This document shows positions 7,069-15,525 of a stretch of 64,000 bases of DNA, in pieces. The number at the start of each line of letters is the position of its first letter. Positions within the stretch are counted from its first letter, which is position 1. Origin of the DNA: an uncultured Fenollaria sp. (lineage in GTDB: Bacteria > Bacillota > Clostridia > Tissierellales > Peptoniphilaceae); the NCBI RefSeq assembly GCF_946221515.1, contig NZ_CAMJVK010000002.1, forward strand, positions 17,860-81,859, read 5' to 3'. The notes below the pieces were generated by a model. It did no database searches. It was not told the origin of the DNA and saw only the letters and a program-made list of their open reading frames with translations. Made by a program: the position numbers and the translations under genes.

Positions 7069-9006
7069 ATGGAAAAATATTATTTAAGTACACCAATTTA
7101 TTATCCAAGTGGTTACTTACACATAGGAAACACGTATACGACTATAGTTGCGGACATGCTTAAGAGGTACAAAGAGCTTCAAGGCATGGATGTATATTTT
7201 GTTACAGGCTCCGACGAACACGGCGAGAAAATCCAAAAGAACGCTGAAAAGGCTGGCGTTACTCCATTGGAATTTGTTACTAATATTAACAAAGAAATAT
7301 ATAAGCTATGGGACTTACTTGACATCAGATATGATAAGTATATAAGAACTTCGGATAAGTCTCATGACGAGATGGTTAAGAAGATATTTACAAGGCTTTA
7401 CGAGCAAGGCGACATCTACAAGGGCGAGTACAAAGGACTTTACTGCACTCCATGTGAGTCGTTCTGGACTGAGTCTCAACTTGTTGATGGCAAGTGCCCT
7501 GACTGCGGTAGAGAAGTGCATCCAGCTCATGAAGAAGCGTATTTCTTCAGATTAAGCAATTATAAGGACAGACTTTTGAAATATTACGAAGAGCACCCAG
7601 AATTTATTGAACCAGAGTCTAAAAAGACTGAGATGATCAATAACTTCTTCAAGGACGGCCTTCAAGACCTATGCGTTTCAAGAACATCCTTCGACTGGGG
7701 CGTTCAAGTGCCATTCGATCCAAAGCATGTTGTTTACGTATGGATAGACGCTTTGTCTTCATACATTGACGCGGCAGGATATTTACAAGACGATGAAAAA
7801 TTCGAAAAGCTTTGGCCAGCTGATATTCACCTAGTTGGTAAGGACATTTTACGTTTCCACGTAATTATTTGGCCAGCTTTGTTAATGGCTCTAGACCTTC
7901 CATTACCAAAGAAAGTTTTTGGACATGGCTGGATACTTTTTGAAAGCGACAAGATGAGTAAGAGTAAGGGAAATGTCATCTACCCTGAGCCAATAGTTAA
8001 GCTATATGGCAGAGACGCGCTTAAGTACTACGTTTTAAGAGAGTTTAACTTCGGTAGCGATGGTAACTTCCAAAGCAAGAAGTTTATGGAAAGAGTAAAC
8101 TCTGACCTTGCAAATGACCTTGGTAACTTGGTTTCAAGAACTATTGCCATGGCAGAAAAGTACTTTGGTGGAACTGTTAATAAAAAGACTTCTGATGATG
8201 AATTTGATAAAGATTTAATAGACGTGGCATTAACAAGAAAGGCTGTTCTTGATGAAAAGATGGAACATCTAAACTTATCTGTAGCCATTGACGAAGTATT
8301 TAAGCTAATCAGAAGGTCCAATAAGTACATCGACGAAACATGCCCATGGACTCTTAATGATGATGAACACAAGGAAAGACTCGAAACTATCATATATAAT
8401 TTACTTGAAGCACTAAGAATTTCATCTGTTTTACTAAGCCCATTCATCCCTGATACTGCTAAGAAGATTAGGGAAGCACTTGGCTTAAGTGAAGAAATGA
8501 AATATGAAGAATGCGATGAATTTGGTCTAGTTGACAAATACACTGTAAAGAAGATAGATACACTATTCCCAAGACTTGATGTTGATAAAGAGGTAGAGAG
8601 ACTACTTAGTGAAAACGAAAATCTTATCAAGTCGAGAGAAGAAAAAGATGGCAAGGCAAAGGCAGAAGACGATGATGCTAAGCCAGCTATAGAGTTTGAT
8701 GATTTTGCAAAGCTTGATTTAAGATTAGGCGAAGTAATTGACTCAAAGGAACATCCTGAAGCTGATAAGCTTTTGATTAACACTATAAAAATAGGCGACG
8801 AAACAAGAACTATTGTTAGCGGCATCAAAAAGTGGTATAAGCCAGAGGACATCATAGGCAAGAAGGTTGTCGTTGTATGCAACTTAAAGCCTAGAAAGCT
8901 TAGAGGCGTTGAGTCTCAAGGCATGATACTTGCTTGTGAAAACGGCGATGACCTATCACTAGTTACATCGCTTGAAGATATGCCATCGGGCTCAGTGATT
9001 GCGTAA
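7069..9006 (+). CDS. metG: Methionyl-tRNA synthetase
   Basis: The enzyme charges tRNA-Met with methionine in the cytosol. The class I signature HIGN is at residues 18-21 and KMSKS at 295-299. A zinc-knuckle pair CTPC and CPDC lies near residues 125-147. A C-terminal EMAPII-like tRNA-binding domain starts near residue 540 (FDDFAKLDLRLGEV), as in the Bacillus/Clostridium form; the total of 645 residues fits. I chose ATG 7069 because GAAGAGGAG precedes it and the protein then begins MEKYYLSTPIYY. The preceding in-frame codons read out of the upstream terminator. The stop overlaps the tatD start by one base. Confidence 0.97.
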   Translation: MEKYYLSTPIYYPSGYLHIGNTYTTIVADMLKRYKELQGMDVYFVTGSDEHGEKIQKNAEKAGVTPLEFVTNINKEIYKLWDLLDIRYDKYIRTSDKSHDEMVKKIFTRLYEQGDIYKGEYKGLYCTPCESFWTESQLVDGKCPDCGREVHPAHEEAYFFRLSNYKDRLLKYYEEHPEFIEPESKKTEMINNFFKDGLQDLCVSRTSFDWGVQVPFDPKHVVYVWIDALSSYIDAAGYLQDDEKFEKLWPADIHLVGKDILRFHVIIWPALLMALDLPLPKKVFGHGWILFESDKMSKSKGNVIYPEPIVKLYGRDALKYYVLREFNFGSDGNFQSKKFMERVNSDLANDLGNLVSRTIAMAEKYFGGTVNKKTSDDEFDKDLIDVALTRKAVLDEKMEHLNLSVAIDEVFKLIRRSNKYIDETCPWTLNDDEHKERLETIIYNLLEALRISSVLLSPFIPDTAKKIREALGLSEEMKYEECDEFGLVDKYTVKKIDTLFPRLDVDKEVERLLSENENLIKSREEKDGKAKAEDDDAKPAIEFDDFAKLDLRLGEVIDSKEHPEADKLLINTIKIGDETRTIVSGIKKWYKPEDIIGKKVVVVCNLKPRKLRGVESQGMILACENGDDLSLVTSLEDMPSGSVIA

Positions 9007-9776
9007 TGATATTCGTTGATTCACACGCCCATCTTGACGACGAGGCCTTTGATGAGGACAGAGACGAAGTCATAGCCGATATATTAGCTGGCGGAAACTA
9101 TTTCTTTAACATAGCATCTGACCTTAAGACGAGCTACAGCTCATATGAACTTGCCAAAAAATACGATCACGTCTACGCAGTTGTAGGCGTGCATCCGCAT
9201 GAGGCAAAAGATTACACAGCTGAAACGCGTGAGGCTCTAAAAGAGTTATTAAAAAAGGATAAGGTTATGGCGATAGGCGAGATCGGTCTTGACTATCACT
9301 ATGATTTTTCGCCAAGAGATGTGCAAAGAAAAGTTTTTATTGATCAGATAGATTTAGCTAGAGAGATGGATGTGCCAATCGTTATTCATACTCGTGAAGC
9401 GATGGAAGAAACTTATGAAATACTTGAAAAATACGCTCAAGGCATGAAGGTTCTTATCCACTGCTATACAGGATCTATAGAGATGGCGAGAAAGTTCCTA
9501 AAATTAGGTTACAAACTAGCTTTAGGTGGAGCACTAACTTTTAAAAACGCGAAAAATACGGTAGACGTCGCAAAAGAGGTAGCTCTAGAAGATTTACTTA
9601 TAGAGACAGACTCACCATATATGACGCCGGTGCCATATAGAGGCAAGAGAAATGATCCGAGGAAAGTCATTTTAGTAGCAGAAAAACTTGCTGAAACCAA
9701 GGGCATTAGCGTAGAAGAAGTGCTAGAAGCAACAAAGAAGAACGCATTTGAATTTTTTGGAGTGAAAAATGATTAA
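9006..9776 (+). CDS. tatD: TatD-family metal-dependent deoxyribonuclease (YcfH/YabD type)
   Basis: The N-terminus FVDSHAHLDD carries the HxH metal site, and GEIGLDYH, VIHTREA, HCYTGS and ETDSPYMTP are the remaining metal-binding blocks of the TatD amidohydrolase family. The length of 256 residues is typical. These enzymes act as metal-dependent DNases, although their cellular role is loosely defined. The start codon shares one base with the metG stop. The order metG-tatD-rnmV-rsmA is conserved in many Firmicutes, which supports the annotation. Confidence 0.95.
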   Translation: MIFVDSHAHLDDEAFDEDRDEVIADILAGGNYFFNIASDLKTSYSSYELAKKYDHVYAVVGVHPHEAKDYTAETREALKELLKKDKVMAIGEIGLDYHYDFSPRDVQRKVFIDQIDLAREMDVPIVIHTREAMEETYEILEKYAQGMKVLIHCYTGSIEMARKFLKLGYKLALGGALTFKNAKNTVDVAKEVALEDLLIETDSPYMTPVPYRGKRNDPRKVILVAEKLAETKGISVEEVLEATKKNAFEFFGVKND

Positions 9777-10302
9777 AGAACTCATAGTTGTCGAAGGCAT
9801 GGACGACATCGCTCAGATCAAAAACGCTGTAGATGCCGACATTGTCGCGACACATGGCTATAAAATAAAAAAGACGCTCTTCGATGAGCTAAGAAAAGCT
9901 GTTAAAACGAGGGGAGTAATTGTCTTTACCGACCCTGATTACGCTGGCAAAATGATTAGACGCACGATAAATGAAAATGTTAAGGGCTGTAAAAATGCTT
10001 ATCTAAAGCAGTCAGATGCGATTAAGAAAGATGATATAGGCGTTGAAAACGCTTCGAAAGAGGCAATTATCGATGCTTTGATGAACGCAAGAGCCTCGAC
10101 AGAGGAGAGGACTGTTTTATATACAACGAAAGATTTGTATGAGACAGGCCTCTTAGGCGCGGACGGCTCTAAGGAGAGACGCGAAAAACTTGCGAGCCTA
10201 CTAAAAATTTCTAATTCAAACGCAAAAAAGATGCTTGACGCACTAAACTATTATCAAATTTCGAGAGAAGATTTTGAGGAGGCTATGAAAAAAATTGACT
10301 GA
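9769..10302 (+). CDS. rnmV: Ribonuclease M5 (5S rRNA maturation)
   Basis: The protein starts with a TOPRIM domain: IVVEGMDD (Glu of the first motif) and VFTDPDYAG (DxD motif) within the first 70 residues. RNase M5 trims both strands of the 5S rRNA precursor in Gram-positive bacteria. The 177 residues match the family, including a C-terminal region rich in charged residues. It overlaps tatD by eight bases and rsmA by eight bases, so translation is coupled across the operon. Confidence 0.94.
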   Translation: MIKELIVVEGMDDIAQIKNAVDADIVATHGYKIKKTLFDELRKAVKTRGVIVFTDPDYAGKMIRRTINENVKGCKNAYLKQSDAIKKDDIGVENASKEAIIDALMNARASTEERTVLYTTKDLYETGLLGADGSKERREKLASLLKISNSNAKKMLDALNYYQISREDFEEAMKKID

Positions 10303-11155
10303 AAAGGGTTTATATAGCATAGCAAGACTCAAGGAGCTGCAAGAGGACTTCGGCTTTGAATTTAAAAAAGCGCTTGGACAAAACTTTTTGATCGATGGCA
10401 ATATTATTAGGAAGATAGCTGAGGAAAGCGGCATTACAAAGGATACTACAGTTATGGAGATAGGTCCCGGCATAGGCACCTTGACCGAGGAGCTCGCAAA
10501 GCATGCGAAGAAGGTCATTGCCTTTGAACTTGATGAATCACTTAGAGAGATACACAAGGAGACACTTGGTAAGCATGAGAATGTAGATGTAATTTACAAA
10601 GACTTTATGGACGCGAGCGTGGACGAGATCAAGGCCTTGACAGGCGGTCCGTTTAAAGTATGCGCCAACCTGCCATACTACGTGACGACACCCATATTAA
10701 CATTTTTACTAGAGTCAAAACTAGATATAGATTCAATCACGGTTATGGTGCAAAAAGAAGTCGCTCAAAGGATAGTTGCCGATGAAAAATCAAAGGACTA
10801 CGGCAGCATTTCAGTCTTCACACGGGCCTATGGCGATGCACGCATTGCATTTAACGTGTCGAAGGACTGCTTCTACCCAAAACCAAAAGTGGATTCGGCA
10901 GTACTATATATAGAAAAAAAGGAAAAAGATTTGGCAAATGAAGAGCTATTCTTAAAGATAATTAGAGCAGCTTTTATGAAGAGAAGAAAAACGCTTGCGA
11001 ACGCTTTATTTAATAGCGAAGTGGGTATAGATAAAAAGGATACAGTGGCAGCGCTTGAGGCCATTGGCAAAGGTGAAAATGCAAGGGCAGAGGAGCTAAG
11101 CTTTGATGACTTTGTAAGCATAACGAGAGACTTGGAGGGAGATTATGGAAAATAG
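10295..11155 (+). CDS. rsmA: 16S rRNA dimethyladenosine transferase (KsgA/RsmA)
   Basis: This SAM-dependent enzyme dimethylates two adjacent adenines near the 3' end of 16S rRNA. ALGQNFLID, MEIGPGIGTLTEEL (SAM motif I) and NLPYYVTTPI (the NLPY catalytic motif) are all present, followed by FYPKPKVDSAV and the C-terminal FMKRRKTLANAL block. The start is TTG at 10295 with AGGAGG about 15 bases upstream inside rnmV. The 286 residues fit. The ArsR-type regulator gene begins inside its last 11 bases. Confidence 0.95.
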   Translation: MTEKGLYSIARLKELQEDFGFEFKKALGQNFLIDGNIIRKIAEESGITKDTTVMEIGPGIGTLTEELAKHAKKVIAFELDESLREIHKETLGKHENVDVIYKDFMDASVDEIKALTGGPFKVCANLPYYVTTPILTFLLESKLDIDSITVMVQKEVAQRIVADEKSKDYGSISVFTRAYGDARIAFNVSKDCFYPKPKVDSAVLYIEKKEKDLANEELFLKIIRAAFMKRRKTLANALFNSEVGIDKKDTVAALEAIGKGENARAEELSFDDFVSITRDLEGDYGK

Positions 11156-11489
11156 AGAATTAAGTCAAGAAGACTTAGACGCAATAAAAAACGATGTCAT
11201 CGACTATAAGATAGTTGAGAAACTTGCAGACATTATGAAAGCGCTTAGCGAGCCTTCAAGAATACAAATAATACACGCGCTAAGCTTAAGCGATATGTGC
11301 GTTACAGACCTTTCATACGCGCTAAACATGACACAGCCACTTGTTAGTCACCACTTAAGGATATTAAGAAACCTTGGCCTAGTTAAGTACGAGAGAGATG
11401 GCAAGGCACTGATATACTCACTTGATGACGAACACGTTTTGATGCTGTATAAACAAGGCTTGGAGCACGCAAAAGAAAAAGTTCAATAA
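11145..11489 (+). CDS. ArsR/SmtB-family metal-responsive repressor
   Basis: This is a 114-residue winged-helix protein: SEPSRIQIIHALS, then the recognition helix region TQPLVSHHLRILRNLGLV and the wing RDGKALIYSL. The C-terminal helix DEHVLMLYKQGLEHAKE carries D-x-H, then His 11 residues later and Glu three further on. This is the spacing of the alpha-5 Zn/Co site of SmtB/CzrA-type sensors. The alpha-3 motif has one Cys (DMCVTDL), not the ELCVCDL of As sensors. It overlaps rsmA, so it may simply be co-transcribed. Its targets could be nearby metal genes such as cbiMNQO, the ZIP transporter or the His-tailed permease; that is inference. A terminator follows. Confidence 0.85.
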   Translation: MENRELSQEDLDAIKNDVIDYKIVEKLADIMKALSEPSRIQIIHALSLSDMCVTDLSYALNMTQPLVSHHLRILRNLGLVKYERDGKALIYSLDDEHVLMLYKQGLEHAKEKVQ

Positions 11490-11498
11490 AGATATATT

Positions 11499-11528
11499 AT
11501 CTGTCACTGATATGGTGGCAGATTTTTT
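11499..11528 (+). terminator. Rho-independent terminator of the metG-arsR operon
   Basis: ATCTGTCAC (11499-11507) pairs with GTGGCAGAT (11515-11523) with one T-G pair, followed by TTTTTA. Confidence 0.85.
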
Positions 11529-11615
11529 ATGAGTTTCTAAATGATATCTATCGACTTTATGTTTACAAATATATATTATAGTATTTTTCATCTCTCACAA
11601 ACTGTTACTCTTTTG

Positions 11616-11663
11616 TTACTATTTCTTTACTATATATCTGATATACTATAGTAAAGATAGTAA
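11616..11663 (+). promoter_or_regulatory. Long inverted repeat overlapping the promoter of a secreted-protein gene
   Basis: The arm at 11616-11634 ends CTTTACTATA and the arm at 11647-11663 begins TATAGTAAAG; ten bases pair perfectly and the next seven also pair after a two-base bulge. The 12-base centre with the start of the right arm holds TGATATACT (11639-11647), a TGn-extended -10 box. The structure is therefore either a large operator over the promoter or a hairpin. No T tract follows, so it is not a terminator. Confidence 0.6.
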
Positions 11664-11692
11664 TTACTGTCTACACAAGGGGAGGTGAAAGT

Positions 11693-12061
11693 ATGAAGAA
11701 GTCACTAGCCATTGTCATGACTGTATTGCTTCTACTAAGCGCAGCTATTAGCCCAACTAATGCAGCGAGCATGAAGCATCACCACGACGGTGCCAACTAT
11801 GATGTCTTAGTTAACTCTATAGCTAATCAAAAGAGAGGTCTTAATTATGAAGTAATGGGACCTATGCCAGGCGGTGAAACAAAAACTGTAGTAGTAAGCT
11901 TAGCAGTTCCTTTTGGAGCTAAGTTTAATACGACATACTATTACGAGGATGATTTTTACTCTGGTATGATTAAAGTTCTTAGAACATCAGTAGTTAACTA
12001 TCCAGACGGAACTAAGGATACTTTAGTAACATACGCTGGAGAGGTTAAAAGAAACAAGTAA
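11693..12061 (+). CDS. Small secreted protein of unknown function
   Basis: The first 25 residues form a signal peptide (KK, a hydrophobic stretch, then SPTNAAS). The mature part has about 97 residues, with a HHH near its start, a predicted beta-rich middle (TKTVVVSLAVPFG, then TTYYYEDDFYSGMIKV) and no cysteines, so it may be a small beta-sandwich domain. I do not recognise the family. GGGGAGGTG lies upstream of the ATG. It is a single-gene unit with its own promoter region, a long inverted repeat over that promoter and a terminator, which suggests regulated expression. Confidence 0.75.
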   Translation: MKKSLAIVMTVLLLLSAAISPTNAASMKHHHDGANYDVLVNSIANQKRGLNYEVMGPMPGGETKTVVVSLAVPFGAKFNTTYYYEDDFYSGMIKVLRTSVVNYPDGTKDTLVTYAGEVKRNK

Positions 12062-12076
12062 ATATTGATTCGTACG

Positions 12077-12112
12077 AAGAAAGGGTGGCTCGTTGCCACT
12101 CTTTCTTTTTTA
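12077..12112 (+). terminator. Rho-independent terminator of the small secreted-protein gene
   Basis: GAAAGGGTGGC and GCCACTCTTTC form an 11-bp stem with one wobble pair around a short TCGTT loop, followed by TTTTTTA. Confidence 0.9.
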
Positions 12113-12177
12113 TGAAAGCCTATCTACTATACTTATACAGATTACTTATATAAATTGTTTTATATATGCTTATCTTC

Positions 12178-12206
12178 TTGCATTTTGACATTCATAGTGA
12201 TATAAT
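12178..12206 (+). promoter_or_regulatory. Promoter of the cobalt/tetrapyrrole operon
   Basis: TTGCAT (12178-12183), 17 bases, then TATAAT (12201-12206) with TGA in front as an extended -10. It places the transcript start just before the riboswitch. Confidence 0.75.
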
Positions 12207-12214
12207 CACATTGA

Positions 12215-12350
12215 TACTGTTTAAGGGAAGTTTAAAAAACGCAGTCGCCGCTGCCGTGGGCGCACACTGAGTAAACACTTATGTCACTGTTATTCGTTTA
12301 ATAATGGGAAGGCGTTTACAAGGGCTTAAAGCGCTAGCCGGAAAACCTTA
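12215..12350 (+). promoter_or_regulatory. Cobalamin (B12) riboswitch upstream of cbiM
   Basis: The leader holds the landmarks of the AdoCbl aptamer in order: AAGGGAAG at 12223, GCCGCTGCCGTGGG, CACACTGAG, TGTCACTG near 12282, TGGGAAGGCG near 12305 and AGCCGGAAAACC near 12335. These match the B12-box pattern as I recall it. The roughly 100 bases to the cbiM start then form the expression platform, in which the AAAGGAGG ribosome site could be sequestered. B12 binding would normally lower expression of the cobalt uptake genes. Exact ends are approximate. Confidence 0.85.
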
Positions 12351-12450
12351 CTCTATCAAGAAATACCTTCGGCAAAGAGAGGTTCTTTTCTAAATCAATC
12401 TGATTTTTAAAAGGAGTCTTTGCGTAGGAAAATAAAAGGAGGAATAATTT

Positions 12451-13161
12451 ATGAGGAAGAAAAATTTCATTCTCATGGGTCTTTCGCTAATTTTATTATC
12501 CGCAGACGCTTATGCAATGCACATCATGGAAGGTTACCTTCCTAAAGAGTGGTGCATAATCTGGGGACTAATATCACTACCATTTATCATACTTGGTATT
12601 AGAAAAATTGCAAAAGGCTCTGATTCAAACGAAAAGAAGGTTCTACTTGCGCTTGCAGGTGGCTTTATCTTCGTATTATCTGCTATGAAGATCCCTTCAG
12701 TAGTAGGTAGTTGCTCACACCCAACAGGTACTGGTCTAGGTGCTATACTATTTGGACCACTTCAAACATCTGTTTTAGGTTTAATTGTTTTACTATTCCA
12801 AGCATTGTTATTAGCTCACGGTGGTCTAACTACTTTAGGTGCTAATACTTTCTCTATGGCTATAGCTGGACCTTTCTTAGCTTTTGCCATCTATCAATTA
12901 CTAAAAAACAAAAACAGAAGCGTGGCAGTATTTTTAGCAGCAACACTTGGTGACTTATTCACTTATGTTATCACTGCGACTCAACTTGCTATAGTTTATC
13001 ACGAAGGCATAGGCTTTGGTGCGGCTCTAGGCAAGTTCTTATCGATATTTGCTGTTACTCAAGTACCTATAGCTATAGTTGAAGGCTTATTAACTGTTGT
13101 AGTTGTTAACCTTATGGTTAGATACAAAGGTGAGGGGGTACTTAAAAATGAAGGAATCTAA
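12451..13161 (+). CDS. cbiM: Cobalt ECF transporter substrate-capture protein CbiM
   Basis: CbiM is the membrane S-component that captures Co(II) for the CbiMNQO energy-coupling-factor importer. After a signal-like start ([17 protein letters not shown]) comes MHIMEGYLP, whose free N-terminal Met-His is the metal ligand after processing. The family blocks [16 protein letters not shown] and [16 protein letters not shown] follow. The 236 residues and about seven membrane segments fit. AAAGGAGG precedes the ATG, at the end of the B12 riboswitch. CbiN overlaps its end. Confidence 0.96.
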   Translation: MRKKNFILMGLSLILLSADAYAMHIMEGYLPKEWCIIWGLISLPFIILGIRKIAKGSDSNEKKVLLALAGGFIFVLSAMKIPSVVGSCSHPTGTGLGAILFGPLQTSVLGLIVLLFQALLLAHGGLTTLGANTFSMAIAGPFLAFAIYQLLKNKNRSVAVFLAATLGDLFTYVITATQLAIVYHEGIGFGAALGKFLSIFAVTQVPIAIVEGLLTVVVVNLMVRYKGEGVLKNEGI

Positions 13162-13438
13162 AAAGACTAACTGGATATTAATTATCCTAGCGATTTTATT
13201 AGTTGTTACGCCATTAATCTTTGTTCAAGGGGAATATGGCGGAGCGGACGACGCAGCAAGTGAAGAAATCGAAGCTTTAAACCCTGATTATGAACCTTGG
13301 TTCGAATCCCTATGGGAACCACCTTCGGGTGAAATCGAGTCCTTATTATTTGGCCTTCAAGCAGCTATCGGTGCTGGAGCTATAGGCTACATCATTGGCA
13401 GCTGGAAGGGCGCTGCAAGCAAAAAAGAAAGCAAATAA
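13148..13438 (+). CDS. cbiN: Cobalt ECF transporter accessory protein CbiN
   Basis: This 96-residue protein has two membrane segments flanking an external loop with [23 protein letters not shown], the hallmark of CbiN, which helps load cobalt into CbiM. I set the start at ATG 13148, preceded by GTGAGGGGG; the frame is open upstream inside cbiM but with a different, unrelated sequence. It overlaps cbiM by 14 bases, which suggests matched translation of the two subunits. Confidence 0.94.
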   Translation: MKESKKTNWILIILAILLVVTPLIFVQGEYGGADDAASEEIEALNPDYEPWFESLWEPPSGEIESLLFGLQAAIGAGAIGYIIGSWKGAASKKESK

Positions 13439-13453
13439 AGGAGCTAAAAAAGA

Positions 13454-14134
13454 TTGCTACTCATTGATCAGTTTGCCTATACGAACGGCTTAAGGCATGT
13501 TAAGGCGGGATACAAATTTTTATTCACCTTACTTATGCTTGTTTTGGCCATAGGACTAGACAATATATACGTAAATTTATCCATATTTGTATTAATAATA
13601 ATTCTGGAGCTCACATGCGCAAAGTTTAAATTGAGAAACGTCATATCATTTATCAAAGTTCCACTTATATTTATTTTATTAGGAACGATATTTTTGGTTA
13701 TAGGTTTTTCAAAGGAAAATCATTTTTCCTATTCGATAAAGATTTTTGGCGGCTACTTTGGAGTGATTGAGGGGCAAGAGATGCTATTTCTCAGAGTTTT
13801 CATGAGATCTCTTGCGGCGACCTCTTCGGTCATCTTCCTAAGTGTAACGACACCCATGGTCGACATCATAAAAGTTTTTAAGGCCATGCATCTACCAAAT
13901 GTCTTTATAGAGCTGTTTATGCTGATTTATCGCTTCATCTTTATCATCATAGAAGAGGCTCAGACCAATATCAATTCGCTTGAGATAAAGTTTGGCTTTA
14001 TCAATACGAAGACCTCATTTAAATCAATTAAGATTTTTATTGAGAACATGGTTTTGGGCATATTAAAGAGGAACGAAGAGATGATAAATGCGCTAAATAT
14101 CAAGCTTTATGATGGAGAGTTCCCAGTTAGGTGA
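13454..14134 (+). CDS. cbiQ: Cobalt ECF transporter transmembrane component CbiQ
   Basis: CbiQ is the T-component that couples the ATPase to CbiM. The sequence shows about five membrane segments, and the cytoplasmic coupling region contains MRSLAATSSVIFLSVTTPM and ALNIKL. The start is TTG at 13454, with AAGGAGCT upstream; no ATG gives the expected N-terminus. The 226 residues fit the family. cbiO follows after four bases. Confidence 0.9.
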   Translation: MLLIDQFAYTNGLRHVKAGYKFLFTLLMLVLAIGLDNIYVNLSIFVLIIILELTCAKFKLRNVISFIKVPLIFILLGTIFLVIGFSKENHFSYSIKIFGGYFGVIEGQEMLFLRVFMRSLAATSSVIFLSVTTPMVDIIKVFKAMHLPNVFIELFMLIYRFIFIIIEEAQTNINSLEIKFGFINTKTSFKSIKIFIENMVLGILKRNEEMINALNIKLYDGEFPVR

Positions 14135-14138
14135 TTAT

Positions 14139-14951
14139 ATGTTAGAAGTTAAAAATTTAGAATATACTTATGAAAGTGGAAAAAAAGTTTTAGATGGGCT
14201 AAGTCTTTCTACTAATAACGGCGCCATCACCATGATTATAGGTGAGAATGGTGCTGGAAAGACTACTTTATTCAAAAACATCCTTGGTCTACTTAAAAAG
14301 GACAAAGGAGAGATAGTTGTTGATGGCGAAGAGCTTCGCTACGACAAGAAAAGTCTTTTGAATTACAGAAAAAACGTTACTATGGTCTTTCAAGACCCGG
14401 ACAATCAAATCTTTTACTCGAATGTTTTTGATGACACTGCTTTTACGCTTAGAAATCTTGGCTTTGACGAAGATACTGTCAAGGAAAGGGTTGATAAGGC
14501 TTTGAGAAGCGCCAATGCATACGAACTAAAGGATATGCCGGTTCACTTCTTAAGTTACGGACAAAAGAAGAGGGTTGCCATCGCTTCAGCCATCGCCTTG
14601 GGTGCAAATTACATCCTCATGGATGAGCCGACTGCTGGACTTGACCCTGTCTCCATTGGCATACTTAAAAAGACTATTGCCGGTATTGCCAAGGATAGCT
14701 CGCTTTTAATATCTACTCACGATATGGAATTTTGCTATGAAATGGCGGACTACATCTATGTAGTTAAAGACGCTAAGATTATCAAAGAAGGCACTAAGTA
14801 TGAGATTTTCAAGGATGAGGATGTCATCAAGCGTGCTAATCAAGAGCTGCCTATGTGCGTTAGAGTCGCTAATGCTTTGGGCGTTGACTTTTTTGATAAT
14901 AATGATCAAATGATAGAGGAGTTAAAGAATTATGCTAAGCATAGCTCTTAA
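14139..14951 (+). CDS. cbiO: Cobalt ECF transporter ATPase CbiO
   Basis: This ABC ATPase powers cobalt import. Walker A is GENGAGKTT, the Q-loop FQDPDNQIF is the form typical of ECF transporters, the signature is LSYGQKKR and Walker B YILMDEPTAGLDP, followed by STHDMEF. I chose ATG 14139, giving MLEVKNLEYTYESG, since TTAGGTGATT precedes it. The 270 residues match. Only one ATPase gene is present, so it should homodimerise. The next gene overlaps by 20 bases. Confidence 0.95.
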   Translation: MLEVKNLEYTYESGKKVLDGLSLSTNNGAITMIIGENGAGKTTLFKNILGLLKKDKGEIVVDGEELRYDKKSLLNYRKNVTMVFQDPDNQIFYSNVFDDTAFTLRNLGFDEDTVKERVDKALRSANAYELKDMPVHFLSYGQKKRVAIASAIALGANYILMDEPTAGLDPVSIGILKKTIAGIAKDSSLLISTHDMEFCYEMADYIYVVKDAKIIKEGTKYEIFKDEDVIKRANQELPMCVRVANALGVDFFDNNDQMIEELKNYAKHSS

Positions 14952-15525
14952 TATAAAGGATAGACCTGTTACCATCATTGGTGGCGGGTCTGTCGCTTTA
15001 AGAAAGTTTAATACATTAGTAAATGAAGGCGCTTTAATAACTGTTCTTGCTAAGGACTTTGTAGATGGCTTTGTTGGCAAAAATATAAAGCTAATCAAGG
15101 ACGCTTACAAAAAAGAGTACATAGAAGGAGCCTTTTTACTATACATCGCAACGGGCGACGAAGAGGTCAACAGAAGGGCTGAGGCTGATGCAAAGGAGCT
15201 TGGTATCTTGTTTAATAGATGTGATAAAAGCGATGAATCGGATTTTATTTCCATAAACATGAAAAAGATTGGCGGCATCGACGTCTCCATATCTACAGGA
15301 GGAAGGCTTCCAGACTTGAACAAAACTATCATGGATGATTTAAAAAAATATAAGGCTTATGACGATGAATATCTAAGTCTAGCATCTAGGCTTAGATCGT
15401 ACTACATCCATTACCATAAACAAGACGAGATAAAAAAGATAAAGACTTATACTAAGGAAGAAATTTTGCGCTATATAAAGGAGTTTGAAAACTTTGAAGA
15501 TAAAGGTAGGAACGAGGACGAGTAG
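14932..15525 (+). CDS. Precorrin-2 dehydrogenase / sirohydrochlorin ferrochelatase-like (CysG N-terminal type)
   Basis: The enzyme oxidises precorrin-2 to sirohydrochlorin with NAD and may insert iron or cobalt. The NAD site VTIIGGGSVALRK is at residues 13-25, and LFNRCDKSDESDFI and SISTGGRLPDL match the family. It has 197 residues, shorter than the 210 or more typical of Met8p-like proteins. It overlaps both cbiO and hemC, so it belongs to the same operon. Beside a cobalt transporter and CobA, it could supply cobalt-sirohydrochlorin for anaerobic B12 synthesis or sirohaem; the window does not decide which. Confidence 0.88.
   Translation: MLSIALNIKDRPVTIIGGGSVALRKFNTLVNEGALITVLAKDFVDGFVGKNIKLIKDAYKKEYIEGAFLLYIATGDEEVNRRAEADAKELGILFNRCDKSDESDFISINMKKIGGIDVSISTGGRLPDLNKTIMDDLKKYKAYDDEYLSLASRLRSYYIHYHKQDEIKKIKTYTKEEILRYIKEFENFEDKGRNEDE

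Noticed and set aside
8028..8882. 284-codon open frame on the - strand inside metG
   Set aside because: It is an antisense shadow of a clear metG, has serine-rich low-complexity translation and no ribosome site.
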